A DNA stretch of 64,000 bases from Marivirga arenosa (lineage in GTDB: Bacteria; Bacteroidota; Bacteroidia; Cytophagales; Cyclobacteriaceae): positions 3,374,001-3,438,000 of the forward strand of contig NZ_CP129968.2 in assembly GCF_030503875.2 (NCBI RefSeq), given 5' to 3'. The position numbers and the translations under genes are program-made. Shown one piece after another: positions 42,180 to 53,200 of this stretch. Under the pieces are notes generated by a model. It was not told the DNA's origin. It searched no databases and worked only from the letters and a program-made list of their open reading frames with translations. Positions within the stretch are counted from its first letter, which is position 1; each line of letters begins with the position of its first letter.

Positions 42180-42808
42180 ATTTCAGATAATTTACTGTTT
42201 AACAGCTCTGTAAAGCCTCCATTTCTCGGTATATGAAGTGTATGAATACCTAATTGAGCAGCTGATTCTAAATTTAGCTTTGAATCATCCATAAACAAAG
42301 CTTCCTCAGCAAGTGTTTGAGACTGCTTTAAAACATTTTCATATATTTCTTGATCAGGCTTTCTTTGATTTAGCTCATGAGAAAAATAAACTTCATTGAA
42401 TAAATCGTTTAAATGAGCATAAGGAAACGAATTTGATAAAATCTTATGAAATGCTTTTTCGTGTATTGCATTTGTATTACTTAACACAATACATTTATAA
42501 TCTTTAAGCAAACTCTTTACCTCCTCAATTCTATTGATTGGAATTTGACCCAGCATAGCATTCCATGCCTTTTTTATCTCACCTGCATGCGCCTCTATCT
42601 TAAATTCCATTTTAAGTTGAGATATAAATTGATCGTCTGAAATTAATCCTTTCTCATATTCTTTAAAAACTGAGGCTGATAAATAAGCGTCTTCTACTTT
42701 TTGATTTGACAACCCAGATAAGTCTGAAAATGCAATGATTGTTTTATCTACATGTAAATCAATAATAACACCCCCTAAATCAAAAATTATAGTTTTTATT
42801 TTCTGCAA
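42176..42808 (-). CDS. HAD-family hydrolase
   Basis: 210 residues, haloacid dehalogenase superfamily phosphatase-like. Motif I IIFDLGGVIIDL (nucleophile Asp10), motif II VLSNTNAIHEK, motif IV LFMDDSKLNLESA. The helical cap between residues 15 and 85 marks subfamily I. The start is TTG at 42808: an in-frame stop lies four codons upstream and no ATG precedes motif I. It is coupled to the site-2 protease gene by a 4-base overlap. Substrate unknown. Confidence 0.88.
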   Translation of the reverse strand: MQKIKTIIFDLGGVIIDLHVDKTIIAFSDLSGLSNQKVEDAYLSASVFKEYEKGLISDDQFISQLKMEFKIEAHAGEIKKAWNAMLGQIPINRIEEVKSLLKDYKCIVLSNTNAIHEKAFHKILSNSFPYAHLNDLFNEVYFSHELNQRKPDQEIYENVLKQSQTLAEEALFMDDSKLNLESAAQLGIHTLHIPRNGGFTELLNSKLSEI

Positions 42809-42886
42809 TTTTTCTCTTTATTTTAATGAATGCAAATATGGCTGTTCATCCCCCTAATTCAAAATAAGATATAAGCATTAGGTTTA

Positions 42887-44164
42887 TTATAGGATCATAA
42901 AACGTTGTAGTTCCTGCTGATGAGAATTAAAAACTATTTGTAGAAAATAAATTCCTGATGTTAAAGTATTAGGTAAAAGTACCTCAATCTTATTCTCCCT
43001 AAAATATAATTTCTCCCACTTAATATATTTACCTCTTTGGTCAAAGATCTGAAAATATAGAATATCATTTTGTCGATTTTCATCTAATTCCAGATTAAAT
43101 GAGAAGTTGTTACGAATAGGGTTCGGATATAAATTAGTACTTAGAAGTGTATCAAATTCTATTTCAATAACTGGTTTATCTTCACCTCGACAAGTCGATA
43201 CTTGAACATCTACATTTTGCCTAATCTCGTCAAGTTTTTCATAAACATTTATACCAGGGCATAATGTATTGCATCCGTCTTGATGACCTGCAATTACTCC
43301 AAGATTTGAATTTAACGGGTGGGAATTTGTAGCTAATGCATTTAAATCATCTTTAAAAGCTTTCCAACTCAAAAGATTCTCCAAACTATTGAGCATGTCT
43401 TGCTCTGGATCAACAGTCTCATAATTCCCTAATAAACAAACTCCCATAGTAGTAGAGTTTGATCCACAAAAATGAGCGCCTATAACTAAATCCTGTTCAC
43501 CACCTGCCGGATCCCTGCCGGCATATATAGCCCCATTGGGAGCTATCAGGTAATTGTAACCTATATCTGACCATCCATTTTCCTGAGTATGAAAAATGTA
43601 AATATTCCGAACTGCAAGCGTATAGTCTGTAATATTATTTGAACCCGCTGAGTGATGGATTATTAAATTTTCAGTATCTGTGAAGCTTCTACTATAGCTT
43701 GGTTCAGCTAATCCTGACCTCCATTCATCTTGCGTTATAACACCTTCGAGTTGGCAATTATTCGAATCCTGCTTCCTTCTCATTTTTAATGAACTAGCGT
43801 AATTACCTTCTCCATTGATTAAAATAGCTTCAATCTGAAGTTTTGATTGATTTTTCAGCATCAGCTTTAGCTCAGATGTAGATTCGTTAAAATGAATTAT
43901 TGTAGAGTAGAAATAATTTGAATTATCTAATTGGTGTGGACTGTTCTGAAAAACTATACTCTCATCTTTTAATAAAAAAGAAATTTCCTTAAAGTCTATC
44001 TCATTTTTAGATTTTAGAGCAATTGCAGTAAATTCAAAATTCGATCTCAAATTAAATCTTTGATTTGAGGAAATTTCTATTGGTATGGTGGTCAATCTTT
44101 TTTGTTGTGCCTTTAAGGAAGAAACAGATAAGACTAAACATGAAATAGCAATGATTCTAAACAT
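42887..44164 (-). CDS. T9SS-sorted N-acetylmuramoyl-L-alanine amidase (PGRP/Amidase_2)
   Basis: 425 residues. Signal peptide 1-20. A beta-rich N-terminal region spans 25-130. The peptidoglycan-recognition/Amidase_2 domain is at about 140-310 with zinc-site residues His170/171 (LIIHHSAGS), Tyr205 (GYNYLIAPNG), His294 (VIAGHQDGCN) and Cys302 (LCPG), so it should be catalytically competent. The C-terminal T9SS type A domain (345-425) reads NLYPNPIRNNFSFNLEL and SGIYFLQIVFN. It is therefore predicted to be released or surface-bound by T9SS rather than kept in the periplasm. Confidence 0.9.
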   Translation of the reverse strand: MFRIIAISCLVLSVSSLKAQQKRLTTIPIEISSNQRFNLRSNFEFTAIALKSKNEIDFKEISFLLKDESIVFQNSPHQLDNSNYFYSTIIHFNESTSELKLMLKNQSKLQIEAILINGEGNYASSLKMRRKQDSNNCQLEGVITQDEWRSGLAEPSYSRSFTDTENLIIHHSAGSNNITDYTLAVRNIYIFHTQENGWSDIGYNYLIAPNGAIYAGRDPAGGEQDLVIGAHFCGSNSTTMGVCLLGNYETVDPEQDMLNSLENLLSWKAFKDDLNALATNSHPLNSNLGVIAGHQDGCNTLCPGINVYEKLDEIRQNVDVQVSTCRGEDKPVIEIEFDTLLSTNLYPNPIRNNFSFNLELDENRQNDILYFQIFDQRGKYIKWEKLYFRENKIEVLLPNTLTSGIYFLQIVFNSHQQELQRFMIL

Positions 44165-44219
44165 AATTCAATAATCTAATTATTATAACTTTAGTTTTGT
44201 AAAATTATTGAATATAGAT

Positions 44220-44253
44220 CAAAAAAATAGGTCGATTCAAAAAATCGACCTAT
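44220..44253 (-). terminator. Intrinsic terminator of the 1943-residue T9SS protein gene
   Basis: Minus-strand perfect 11-bp stem ATAGGTCGATT/AATCGACCTAT (44253-44243 with 44237-44227) followed by a run of seven Ts. Confidence 0.88.
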
Positions 44254-44277
44254 CTAAATTAAGAATTGAATTTAAAT

Positions 44278-47200
44278 CTATTCTTTAATTACTTTATAAA
44301 TTCCATTAATACCATTTGTTGATATTATCTGAATGAAATAAATGCCTGGAGCTTGATTACTTAAATTAAACTCATACTTATTATTTACATTCTTTTCATT
44401 AATGGACTGGATCAACTTGCCTTCCGCTGATAATAAACTAATCTTGGATATATCGGCCAAACTTATTACCTCAATTTTATCTTTTGCTGGATTAGGAAAT
44501 AGCTTAACCTCCAAAAATTTATTAGGATTATTTGCCGTGTATCTAACTCTTTTTACAGAAATTTTCCCATTCTCAGAAGTTGCAGAAATTTCTAAAGCTT
44601 CTTGATCTTCGCCCGTTAATTCAAACACAATATCTGAATCTTCATCCATAGGAACACCTGGTCTGTCAAATTTTACCGTATATTTCCCAGCTGGGAGATT
44701 AGGAATAATAAACTCCCCATTTTCATCCGTTTCAAGATAAGCAACTAATTCTCCTTCCTCCATAACGGTTCTAAAGGAAATCTCTCTACTTGAACCTGTT
44801 AAACGCCTAACACTTACTCCCGCTCCCTTCACTCTCCTTCTAGGGAGCATTCTTTCTTCTTCACCAAATACCTCTTCAAAATATCCACTAAACCTAGAGG
44901 TACCATTAAGTTCCTGTGGCTCACCCTCCATGGTTACTGATAAACCATCTTGATCACTTCTATGCTGAATGACTTCAGCTAATTCCCAATCAATCGTATT
45001 TGGATAGTAAGTATTGATAAGATTAGGATAATCACTTTCATTATTATCAACATATAAAATGTAATCTCCCAAATCAAGATTTAGGATATCAAAAACACCT
45101 CCAGCTTTTAGATTAACAAAATATTCTCCGTTCGCCATTTGAACGCTGTCATACTGTTCTCCTTCTTGAAATTTGAATAGATGTACTTTTCCACTTTCCG
45201 TTGGAAACTCATTGGTATCAAACATTAATCCTGAAAGATTTGCGGTGGCTATGATGTTAACAGGATTTGATTTGATTCTAAAGTCTGGGCTAAGAATATT
45301 CAACATTTCATTCCCCACTTCTAATTGGTAACTACCCATCAATTCATAGGTAATTGAATCATATAAAATAGAGCTAGAATCTTTACCGTTCACTAAAGTA
45401 CCATCCTTATACCACTGATAAGTGTTTGCTGAACCTTGAACCAGATAGTCAATTAAGAAGCTTGATCCATGTGGGAATCTTTTATCTTCGGTTACACCGA
45501 AATTCGCTTGGTTTTCAAAATTGAAAGAAGGCACAACCACTTGTGGTTCTAAATCATCAAAACCTAAAGCATTTCCACTAACATTTAAGGTCTCTAGAAT
45601 TGGTAACGTACTCAAATCAGCCAAATTTTCAATAGCGTTATTGGAAACATCTAAAACTCTTAAACCCAGTATTTCTGCAATTTCCTCTGGAACAGAACCA
45701 GTTAAGTTATTTTCCGGTAAATTTATTTCTACTACTCGATTATCTTGAACAATTATATCATTAGGGTCATCCGACCAAGTTTCAGGATTATTTGCAGTTG
45801 TATCCCATACAATCGTGCTCCAATTTTCTCCACCCGTTGATTCGTATAATTTTTTTAATGCTGCAATATCGCGCTCTAAGGATGAAACCTTTAAGTTGGT
45901 AATATTAGAATTGAGAATAAGGCCTGGTAAAAGTGAGTTACTTACTTCTACATAATAATTACCCTCATCTGATCTTGCTACGCTACCAAAAGTAAGAATC
46001 GAATCCGTTGCACCAGCAATAGCTGTACTATCTTTAAACCATTGGAAAGTGTTAGAAGAAGCTGGCGCACTAACTTCTAAGCTAACTTCCGCAGCTAAGA
46101 AATCAATGTAAGATTCTGGAATAATATAGCTTGTGTCTTGATTGGAATAACTGAAGTTCGAAATTGAACTGTAGGCTTGTAGTTGCTCAAAGGCTAATCT
46201 ATTTGAAGATACATTAAATGAATTCAGTTGCGCTGAAATGGGTACTAATGAAAGAATACTTGTGATATTATTTGATGCTAAATTTATTTGATTCACAAAA
46301 TTTAGGCTCCCTAATTCAGCTGGTAAAGCTCCACTTAATTGTTTATTGCTCAGATTAATCGCAAATAAGCTATCATTCTTCATGCTTAAGCCTTCCCATG
46401 TGTTTAATTTACCTGTTAACCAATTTGTAGAGCTTGTCCAATTTGCGCCATCAAGACTATCATACAATGCAACCATTGCTAAAGAGTCTGATTCTAAATA
46501 AGTAGATACTGGCAGCTTAATACTGTTAACAGCACTGTAGTTTGATGAATCACCGCTATTTGTATAAGCTTTTACAGCATAAGAATATAATTCAGAATAT
46601 TCTGGTGCGACATAAGTCAAAGAATCACTAAATACGGTTATAGTGGAATCTCCTGCTGATAAAGTATTAGGGTTATTATCCTTTCCTATGTAAACTTTAT
46701 AATTAACGGCATCATTTACAGCCGACCAGTTAAGACTAAAACCATTTGAATTCAAATTACTTAGGCTGACAGATGGTGGATTAACTTCAGTTGATTGTGG
46801 TGAAAAATATGCTACCGCTAAATCACCGTTTTCACGAAGCATAATTATATCTTTAACTTCATCTGCATTCAAATCTGCAACGGCTAAACCAGAAATTTTT
46901 GATCCAGGGTAGTTATAGGTATTGGATTCAGCAAAAGATCCTGCACCATCATTCAATAAAATATGAATTGCAGGATTATTATAATCTGAAACCACTAAAT
47001 CTTGTAAGCCATCACCATCCATATCCTCAGCAACCATAACAGCTGGAGCAAAACTTAAAGCTACAAATGAATAACTAGTGCCGTCAAAAATTCGGATTTC
47101 ATTGTTTATAATATTAGAACTTACAATATTGTCTAATCCATCTCCATCGGGTGAGACTACAATTGATTGAAAAATCTCACCTACTGCAAAATTTGATCTG

Positions 47201-50109
47201 AAACTGGAGTTTGATTGACTGAAAAAATTTGTATTTGATAAATACCCACTATCTAGATCAATATAATTCAATTCCACATCATTTTGACTCTCTGTAAAAA
47301 ACACAGGATTCAAATCTGTTATTTCCTGGTTAAAGGCAGTACCAAAAGCAGGAGGTATGCTGGCATATGGAGAACAATTTTCTCCTGAAGAGATAATATT
47401 TGCTACTGCGATATTACTATTAATTCCCTCAGAAAAATCATAGATTGGGTAAATTATGTCCGTGAAGCCATCGTAATCTAAATCTCTTAAATCAAAGTCA
47501 TTATAATTTATATTTGGATCATTAGCCCCATCCCCTAAATTTGTAAAGTTACCATTTCCATCATTTTGAAAATAAATAATACTGTTTATTGAAGAAAATG
47601 AAAAAGAAAGAACAAAATCGAATACTGGATTACCAGAAATATTTGAAAGCTCCAAGTCAATATCTGTTGGATTCAGTTGATTTCCCTCCACTATTAAATT
47701 GAAGGGTTCATAGGTAGTTTGACCTTCTAAGTTCCTAAAATAGGCGACAGAGTCATAACTAGCAGTAGTAATGACCGCATCAATAGTATTGTCAGCATCT
47801 ATTGTCCCTAATTTAAGAGTAGATTGCCCCAATGGAGCAGAACCATTTACATTCCCAACTACTGTTAAAGTATCGAATGCTGCGTTTAAATTACTTATAA
47901 TTGTTGAATTCGAAACGGTGAAATTTCTCCTGCTATAATAAATTTTTCCATCATTAGCCACGGCCTTTAACTGACCTGATTGAGCACCAAACGGAACAGT
48001 AACTGTAACGCTATTTTCAGTTGATGATACAACATTTGATGACTTTGAACCAAAATAAACTGATTGTATAACCGGTCCAAAATTACCTGATAAATTTAAG
48101 GTTACACTCTCACCTGGCGCAGCAGAATTCTGCGAATAACTTACTATTTCTTTACGGTAATAGAATGGGTTTTGATTAACCGAAGTTGAAGCTAAACCAA
48201 GTCTTGCAGTATCAGCTAACGCAAATGAATATTGAACTCCACTAACAAATGAAGAATCTGTTGATGAAGAAATCCCAAGAACACTACCATTTTGAAAATT
48301 AACTAGAGCTAAAGAGTCCAAATTAGTAATACCCTCCTCTATTAAATCATATATGATTGGTTCAAAACTAGCATCAACATTTACATCGGTTAAACTACTC
48401 GTTATTTCCCAAGTATCCTTAAATCGATCCCTAGCTAATCCAGATGAAATAAAGAGTGTATCAAACTCACCACAGTAATTTGAAATGGGGTTTACCCGCA
48501 CTAAATCAGTTTGTTGAAAGTCTTCATTATTATTAATTCTAATTTGCTTTAAACCAGTCCCATTACCAACAGCAAAGGTAAAGGGAGTATTTCCAATTTT
48601 TCCAAGTGGGGCTTGGACATAACTATCTTTCTGAATACCCGAAACACTTCCATTAGATCCAATGATGACCTCTCTTTGAAATCCTTCATAGAGATCAAAA
48701 CCTCTAATTACACCATTTATAAAATTCAACTCATTTTTAATATATAGTTGAGAGATCGTTTCACCATAAGAAGCTGATATTTCTACACGGGTTCTACTAT
48801 CTGAATTGGGTTCATCAGCTAGATTAATAATAAGATCATTATAGATAATTGAATCCTGAGCTATACCAAATCCGCTTAATTGTTGATATCCATTTCCAAC
48901 CATATGAAGAATGGATTGATCTTGAAAATTAATTTTCCCTCCTGCTCCATTTCTTAAAAAATCGAAATACACAAACATCTCTGTATTTCCAGTGAAATTA
49001 ACTTGAAACTCTTCATTTGTTTGCTGAATTGCGTCCATTTGAAATGACCCCACAAACACTTTTGAATTAAATATATTCGACTTATAAAATTGAGCACTAT
49101 TAGTTCTATCATTAAAAAATGATAACCTCCCACTTACATCTAAGGTCACGTTTTGAAGATTGAGATAATTACCCATAAAAGGTGAAAGAGCGGAGCCCAA
49201 TTGTCGAATATCCATATTCCCTCCTACTTTTATTAATAAAGAATCCCCATTATTAAAGCCTTCTAATCTTAATGGAGTATCAGACAATATCTCATTTTTA
49301 TCTATTATGAAGTTATTTCCAACAACAAGGCTTGCCTGATTTAAAGGGTTAGCGGTAATAAATACACCAACTGAATCGCTAATCTGAGCCCCAAAAACAT
49401 CAGAAATTTTTAAATTATTATCAATGGTTAGATTCCCATCATTGATCCAAATTCCTGTATGGGGTGTCTCTTCAAAATTACCTACTATATTAACCTCATC
49501 AATTAAAATAATCTCTCCTGAATTAATAGTAACCTTATGATAAATATTTACTGCAGAATCAGCCGGTGGCACTACTCCTCCTGCCCAAATACTCGGATCT
49601 GACCAATCGCCATCTGCTATAGAGTTTATAAAAAATGGGTTGGTTTGAGTTTGAATAACTATTGTATCACTATTAGCTTGACTTATCCTTTCACCCCAAA
49701 TTCTTATATTATAATCTTGCCCAGGAGTTAATCCGCTTATACTAAATGAAGTATTTAGACTACTTACTATGGCTGGGTTGTAGGCAGGTAAAAATGTTAC
49801 AAAATCATCTACCGATACCTCAATATTAAAATCAAATTCTGTAGCCGTTGAATTATTGAGAAATAATAATATGGAATTCTGTGTGGTTGATGAAACTTGT
49901 ACATCTGGGCTTGGGATGGGATCTGCTACATCGAAGCTTTTGTCTGAAAGAAAACCTTTATCATGGGCTGTTCTTCCCTTTTCAATAATAACTGGCTCTG
50001 AGTAAGTCATTACACCAGGGCTACCGCTATTTAATTCAGAAGTATTGTTTCCAATAGCAATAAATTGAAAAAAGATGCTTGCCAATAAAAGTACAATAAA
50101 TGTTTTCAT
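44278..50109 (-). CDS. Giant multidomain T9SS surface protein (FnIII, FG-GAP, LRR, Ig)
   Basis: 1943 residues. Signal peptide 1-20 (ends FQFIAIG). Visible parts in order: FnIII-like domain (about 70-160), G8/beta-helix-like region beginning GDWSDPSIWAGG, IPT/TIG-like domain (VYFGSKSSNVVSS), FG-GAP/VCBS-type repeats with DxDxDG loops (PDGDGLDNIVSSN, EDMDGDGLQDLVVSDYN), another FnIII, two short LRR blocks (NNITSILSLVP; NNLTGSVPEEIAEILGL) with Ig-like domains, two carboxypeptidase-regulatory-like domains, and a T9SS type A domain (VKLFPNPAKDKIEVISL, GIYFIQIIST). The Arg-rich core GAGVSVRRLTGSSR is at residues 1762-1775. Probable adhesin or matrix protein on the cell surface. Confidence 0.9.
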   Translation of the reverse strand: MKTFIVLLLASIFFQFIAIGNNTSELNSGSPGVMTYSEPVIIEKGRTAHDKGFLSDKSFDVADPIPSPDVQVSSTTQNSILLFLNNSTATEFDFNIEVSVDDFVTFLPAYNPAIVSSLNTSFSISGLTPGQDYNIRIWGERISQANSDTIVIQTQTNPFFINSIADGDWSDPSIWAGGVVPPADSAVNIYHKVTINSGEIILIDEVNIVGNFEETPHTGIWINDGNLTIDNNLKISDVFGAQISDSVGVFITANPLNQASLVVGNNFIIDKNEILSDTPLRLEGFNNGDSLLIKVGGNMDIRQLGSALSPFMGNYLNLQNVTLDVSGRLSFFNDRTNSAQFYKSNIFNSKVFVGSFQMDAIQQTNEEFQVNFTGNTEMFVYFDFLRNGAGGKINFQDQSILHMVGNGYQQLSGFGIAQDSIIYNDLIINLADEPNSDSRTRVEISASYGETISQLYIKNELNFINGVIRGFDLYEGFQREVIIGSNGSVSGIQKDSYVQAPLGKIGNTPFTFAVGNGTGLKQIRINNNEDFQQTDLVRVNPISNYCGEFDTLFISSGLARDRFKDTWEITSSLTDVNVDASFEPIIYDLIEEGITNLDSLALVNFQNGSVLGISSSTDSSFVSGVQYSFALADTARLGLASTSVNQNPFYYRKEIVSYSQNSAAPGESVTLNLSGNFGPVIQSVYFGSKSSNVVSSTENSVTVTVPFGAQSGQLKAVANDGKIYYSRRNFTVSNSTIISNLNAAFDTLTVVGNVNGSAPLGQSTLKLGTIDADNTIDAVITTASYDSVAYFRNLEGQTTYEPFNLIVEGNQLNPTDIDLELSNISGNPVFDFVLSFSFSSINSIIYFQNDGNGNFTNLGDGANDPNINYNDFDLRDLDYDGFTDIIYPIYDFSEGINSNIAVANIISSGENCSPYASIPPAFGTAFNQEITDLNPVFFTESQNDVELNYIDLDSGYLSNTNFFSQSNSSFRSNFAVGEIFQSIVVSPDGDGLDNIVSSNIINNEIRIFDGTSYSFVALSFAPAVMVAEDMDGDGLQDLVVSDYNNPAIHILLNDGAGSFAESNTYNYPGSKISGLAVADLNADEVKDIIMLRENGDLAVAYFSPQSTEVNPPSVSLSNLNSNGFSLNWSAVNDAVNYKVYIGKDNNPNTLSAGDSTITVFSDSLTYVAPEYSELYSYAVKAYTNSGDSSNYSAVNSIKLPVSTYLESDSLAMVALYDSLDGANWTSSTNWLTGKLNTWEGLSMKNDSLFAINLSNKQLSGALPAELGSLNFVNQINLASNNITSILSLVPISAQLNSFNVSSNRLAFEQLQAYSSISNFSYSNQDTSYIIPESYIDFLAAEVSLEVSAPASSNTFQWFKDSTAIAGATDSILTFGSVARSDEGNYYVEVSNSLLPGLILNSNITNLKVSSLERDIAALKKLYESTGGENWSTIVWDTTANNPETWSDDPNDIIVQDNRVVEINLPENNLTGSVPEEIAEILGLRVLDVSNNAIENLADLSTLPILETLNVSGNALGFDDLEPQVVVPSFNFENQANFGVTEDKRFPHGSSFLIDYLVQGSANTYQWYKDGTLVNGKDSSSILYDSITYELMGSYQLEVGNEMLNILSPDFRIKSNPVNIIATANLSGLMFDTNEFPTESGKVHLFKFQEGEQYDSVQMANGEYFVNLKAGGVFDILNLDLGDYILYVDNNESDYPNLINTYYPNTIDWELAEVIQHRSDQDGLSVTMEGEPQELNGTSRFSGYFEEVFGEEERMLPRRRVKGAGVSVRRLTGSSREISFRTVMEEGELVAYLETDENGEFIIPNLPAGKYTVKFDRPGVPMDEDSDIVFELTGEDQEALEISATSENGKISVKRVRYTANNPNKFLEVKLFPNPAKDKIEVISLADISKISLLSAEGKLIQSINEKNVNNKYEFNLSNQAPGIYFIQIISTNGINGIYKVIKE

Positions 50110-50265
50110 GTAGTTATATAAAGTAATTCTTATTTTAAATCGAAATAAAAAACAAACAATAAAGTCTTTACAAAGTAAAAAAATATATAATATTAATCCT
50201 AATTATTATTTTTTTATTACTATTTTTTTGTAGTATCTTTAGCCTTACAATTGATTAGAATATTT

Positions 50266-53200
50266 ATGAAAAATATAATCTCAACCTCTATTTTGTTTCT
50301 GCTTTTGCTTACAAGCGTAAATATAATAGCTCAAAATTCAAATTCTTCAATTTTCATCGAAATACAAGAAGCTTTTAATTCAGAGGATTACGAGAAAATT
50401 ATTTCGAAAAAGTCAGAAATATACAAGCAGGTTAATTCCAAAGCTGATACTATTTCTGCCGAACTATTATATTATTTAGGAGACTCTTACTTAGCTTTTG
50501 ATAGTCTAAAACTCGCGCTTCAGATTATGGAAGAGGAATTAAAAGTAAGGAAAAACATTAAACATACTGACCCATTATTGATTGGTGATATCCATTTTAA
50601 CTTAGCCTATTACCAACAGTTGAATAGTGACTATCAAAAATCCATCGAAAATTTTGATGAAGCATCTGAGATTTATAAAAAACAATCTGGAGTAGCTGAT
50701 CCAGGATACGTAGAAAGTAAGATTGAATTAGCAAAATCATACGGAATTATTGGTGAACATAGAACTTCAATGAAAATATTGGAAGATTTACTAAAAATTG
50801 AGTTTGTTAAAGAACAGTACCAACATGTTGTAAACAAAGAATTAGGAATGGCTTATTTTGACATCGGCTATTATTCTAAATCTGAAGAAATACTAAAGCA
50901 AAATTTAGAATTTATTGAGAAAGTATTTGGTAAGGAAAGTATTGAATTTGCTGAAGGCTTAATAACTCTTGCTATACCTTATTATTACAGGTCGCAATAT
51001 TCTGAATCTGAATTATTATATACTCAAGCCTTAGAGATCATATCTAAATTAAGTGGAAATGAATATTTAACAGAGAATACAAAAAATAATCTTGCGTTAT
51101 TGTATTGGAAGATAGGTTTATATGAGGAAGCTATAGAAATTTATGAAGAAATCATTGAGAATGAGCCTAGTTTACAAAACGCTAGTACCTACAGTAATTA
51201 CGCTCAAAGTTTAATTGCCGTAAATCAAAAAGAAAAAGCAATTGAATATTTCGATAAGTCTTTATCAATAATTAAGGATATTTTGGGAGAAGGAAGTGAA
51301 TTATACATCAGAGTTTTAAAAGAAAAAGCCTTAGCCTTAAATGGTGTTCTGGATTTAGAGAACTATTACAAGCTTATGGGTGAAAGTTATAGTGTCTCTA
51401 AAAAAATATTAGCAAAAAGTAATCCAGAATACTCTAAATACGAATTACGATGGGGAATAGCCAATTTTAGATTAAACGATATTAAACAAGCAGAGAAACA
51501 CATTAAAGCTGCCCACAACCTAAGAGCAAAATATCTGAGTAAGAACCATCCTCTTTATGCTGAATCAAGTAAAGAGTTAGCTGAATTAAGTTGGTACAAA
51601 AAGGACCCTAAAAAAGCTAAGGAGTATTTCAATGAAACTTTTGATAATTATTTTGCTCAGATAGAAGCATATTTCCCTGCATTAAGTGAACAACAAAAGG
51701 CCAACTTTTATACCAATATTTTAAGATCAACTTTTGAGGAATTCAACTCCTTTGCAATATCCTATTACAAAGAAGATCCAGAATTACTGGAAGAGATGTA
51801 TGATTATCAATTAGCAACTAAAGGGTTAATCATGTATGCTACTGCTAAGGCTAGAAAAAATATTCTAAATAGTGAAAATCAAGAATTGATTGACAAATAC
51901 CAAAACTGGATCAGCACAAAAGAGCTAATATCGCAGCTTTATTCGATGTCGAATGAAGAAGTTGAACAACAAGAATTAAAGCTCGACTCACTATTAAGCG
52001 TTTCGTCAGATTTAGAAAAAGAACTTAGTAGAGCATCTTCCGAATTTGCAGATGCATACACTGCAAAAAAATATAGCTGGAAAGATGTTCAAAAAGAACT
52101 AAAACAGGGTGAAGCCGCTATTGAGATGATCAGATACAGAGAATTTGTTCCCGATAGCAGCGGAATATTTAAGAATAAAATAAACTATGCTGCATTATTA
52201 ATCGATAAAAATTCTAAAAATCCAGAATTGATTCTTCTTGAAAATGGACTTGAATTAGAAAATAAATACATTAAAAACTATAGAAATGCTATCCGATTCA
52301 AGGTAAGAGATAATTACAGTTATAAATTTTATTGGCAACCCATAGCTGAAAGAACTAAACAATATGAAAAATTATATTTTTCTCCTGATGGAATTTATAA
52401 TCAAATCAGTATAAATGTATTGTTTAATACAGCCAGTAAGAAGTATGTGTTAGAAGAACAAAACGTACAATTACTAACCAATACGAAGGATTTATTAGCC
52501 TACAATAAAACAAAATCGAATTCAAATTTAGCTGCTAACCCTACATTATTTGGATTCCCAAATTATAATAAAGGAATAACTGAAAGTATAACTGAAAATC
52601 AGCAAAGCGCTAGCGATATAGTTGAAAATGCAAGTTTAAATAGAGGTTTAAGAGGAAGTCTTCAGAGGTATATAAGAGGAAATGCATTAGTAACCGAACT
52701 TCCAGGCACAAAAGTAGAAGTAAACCAAATTGATAATATTTATAAAAGCAACTCTAATGAAAATCCGGAAACCTATTTGGAAAATGATGCAGATGAACTA
52801 CAATTAAAAGGTGTAAAAAGTCCAAAAGTTTTACACATAGCCACTCATGGCTTCTTTTTAGAAGACAATGAAACTGCTAATACTGAGGAAGAAGATAAAT
52901 ACAGTGAAAATCCATTATTGAAATCGGGATTGATTATGGCTGGTGCTAATTCATTTATTTCTAGCGGACTAAATGAAGGAGCAAGACAGGATGGAATATT
53001 AACAGCCTATGAGGCCATGAATCTAGATTTAAGTGATACAGAATTGGTTGTTTTATCTGCCTGCGAAACAGGATTAGGGGAATTGAAAAATGGTGAAGGC
53101 GTTTATGGTTTAAGAAGAGCCTTCCAAGTTGCAGGGGCTGATGCTATTATTATGAGTTTATGGTCGGTTGATGATGCTGCTACTCAAGAGCTTATGACTA

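Noticed and set aside
45521..45748. 75-codon plus-strand frame within the giant T9SS gene
   Set aside because: Antisense shadow of the coding frame; no promoter, and composition mirrors the LRR codons.
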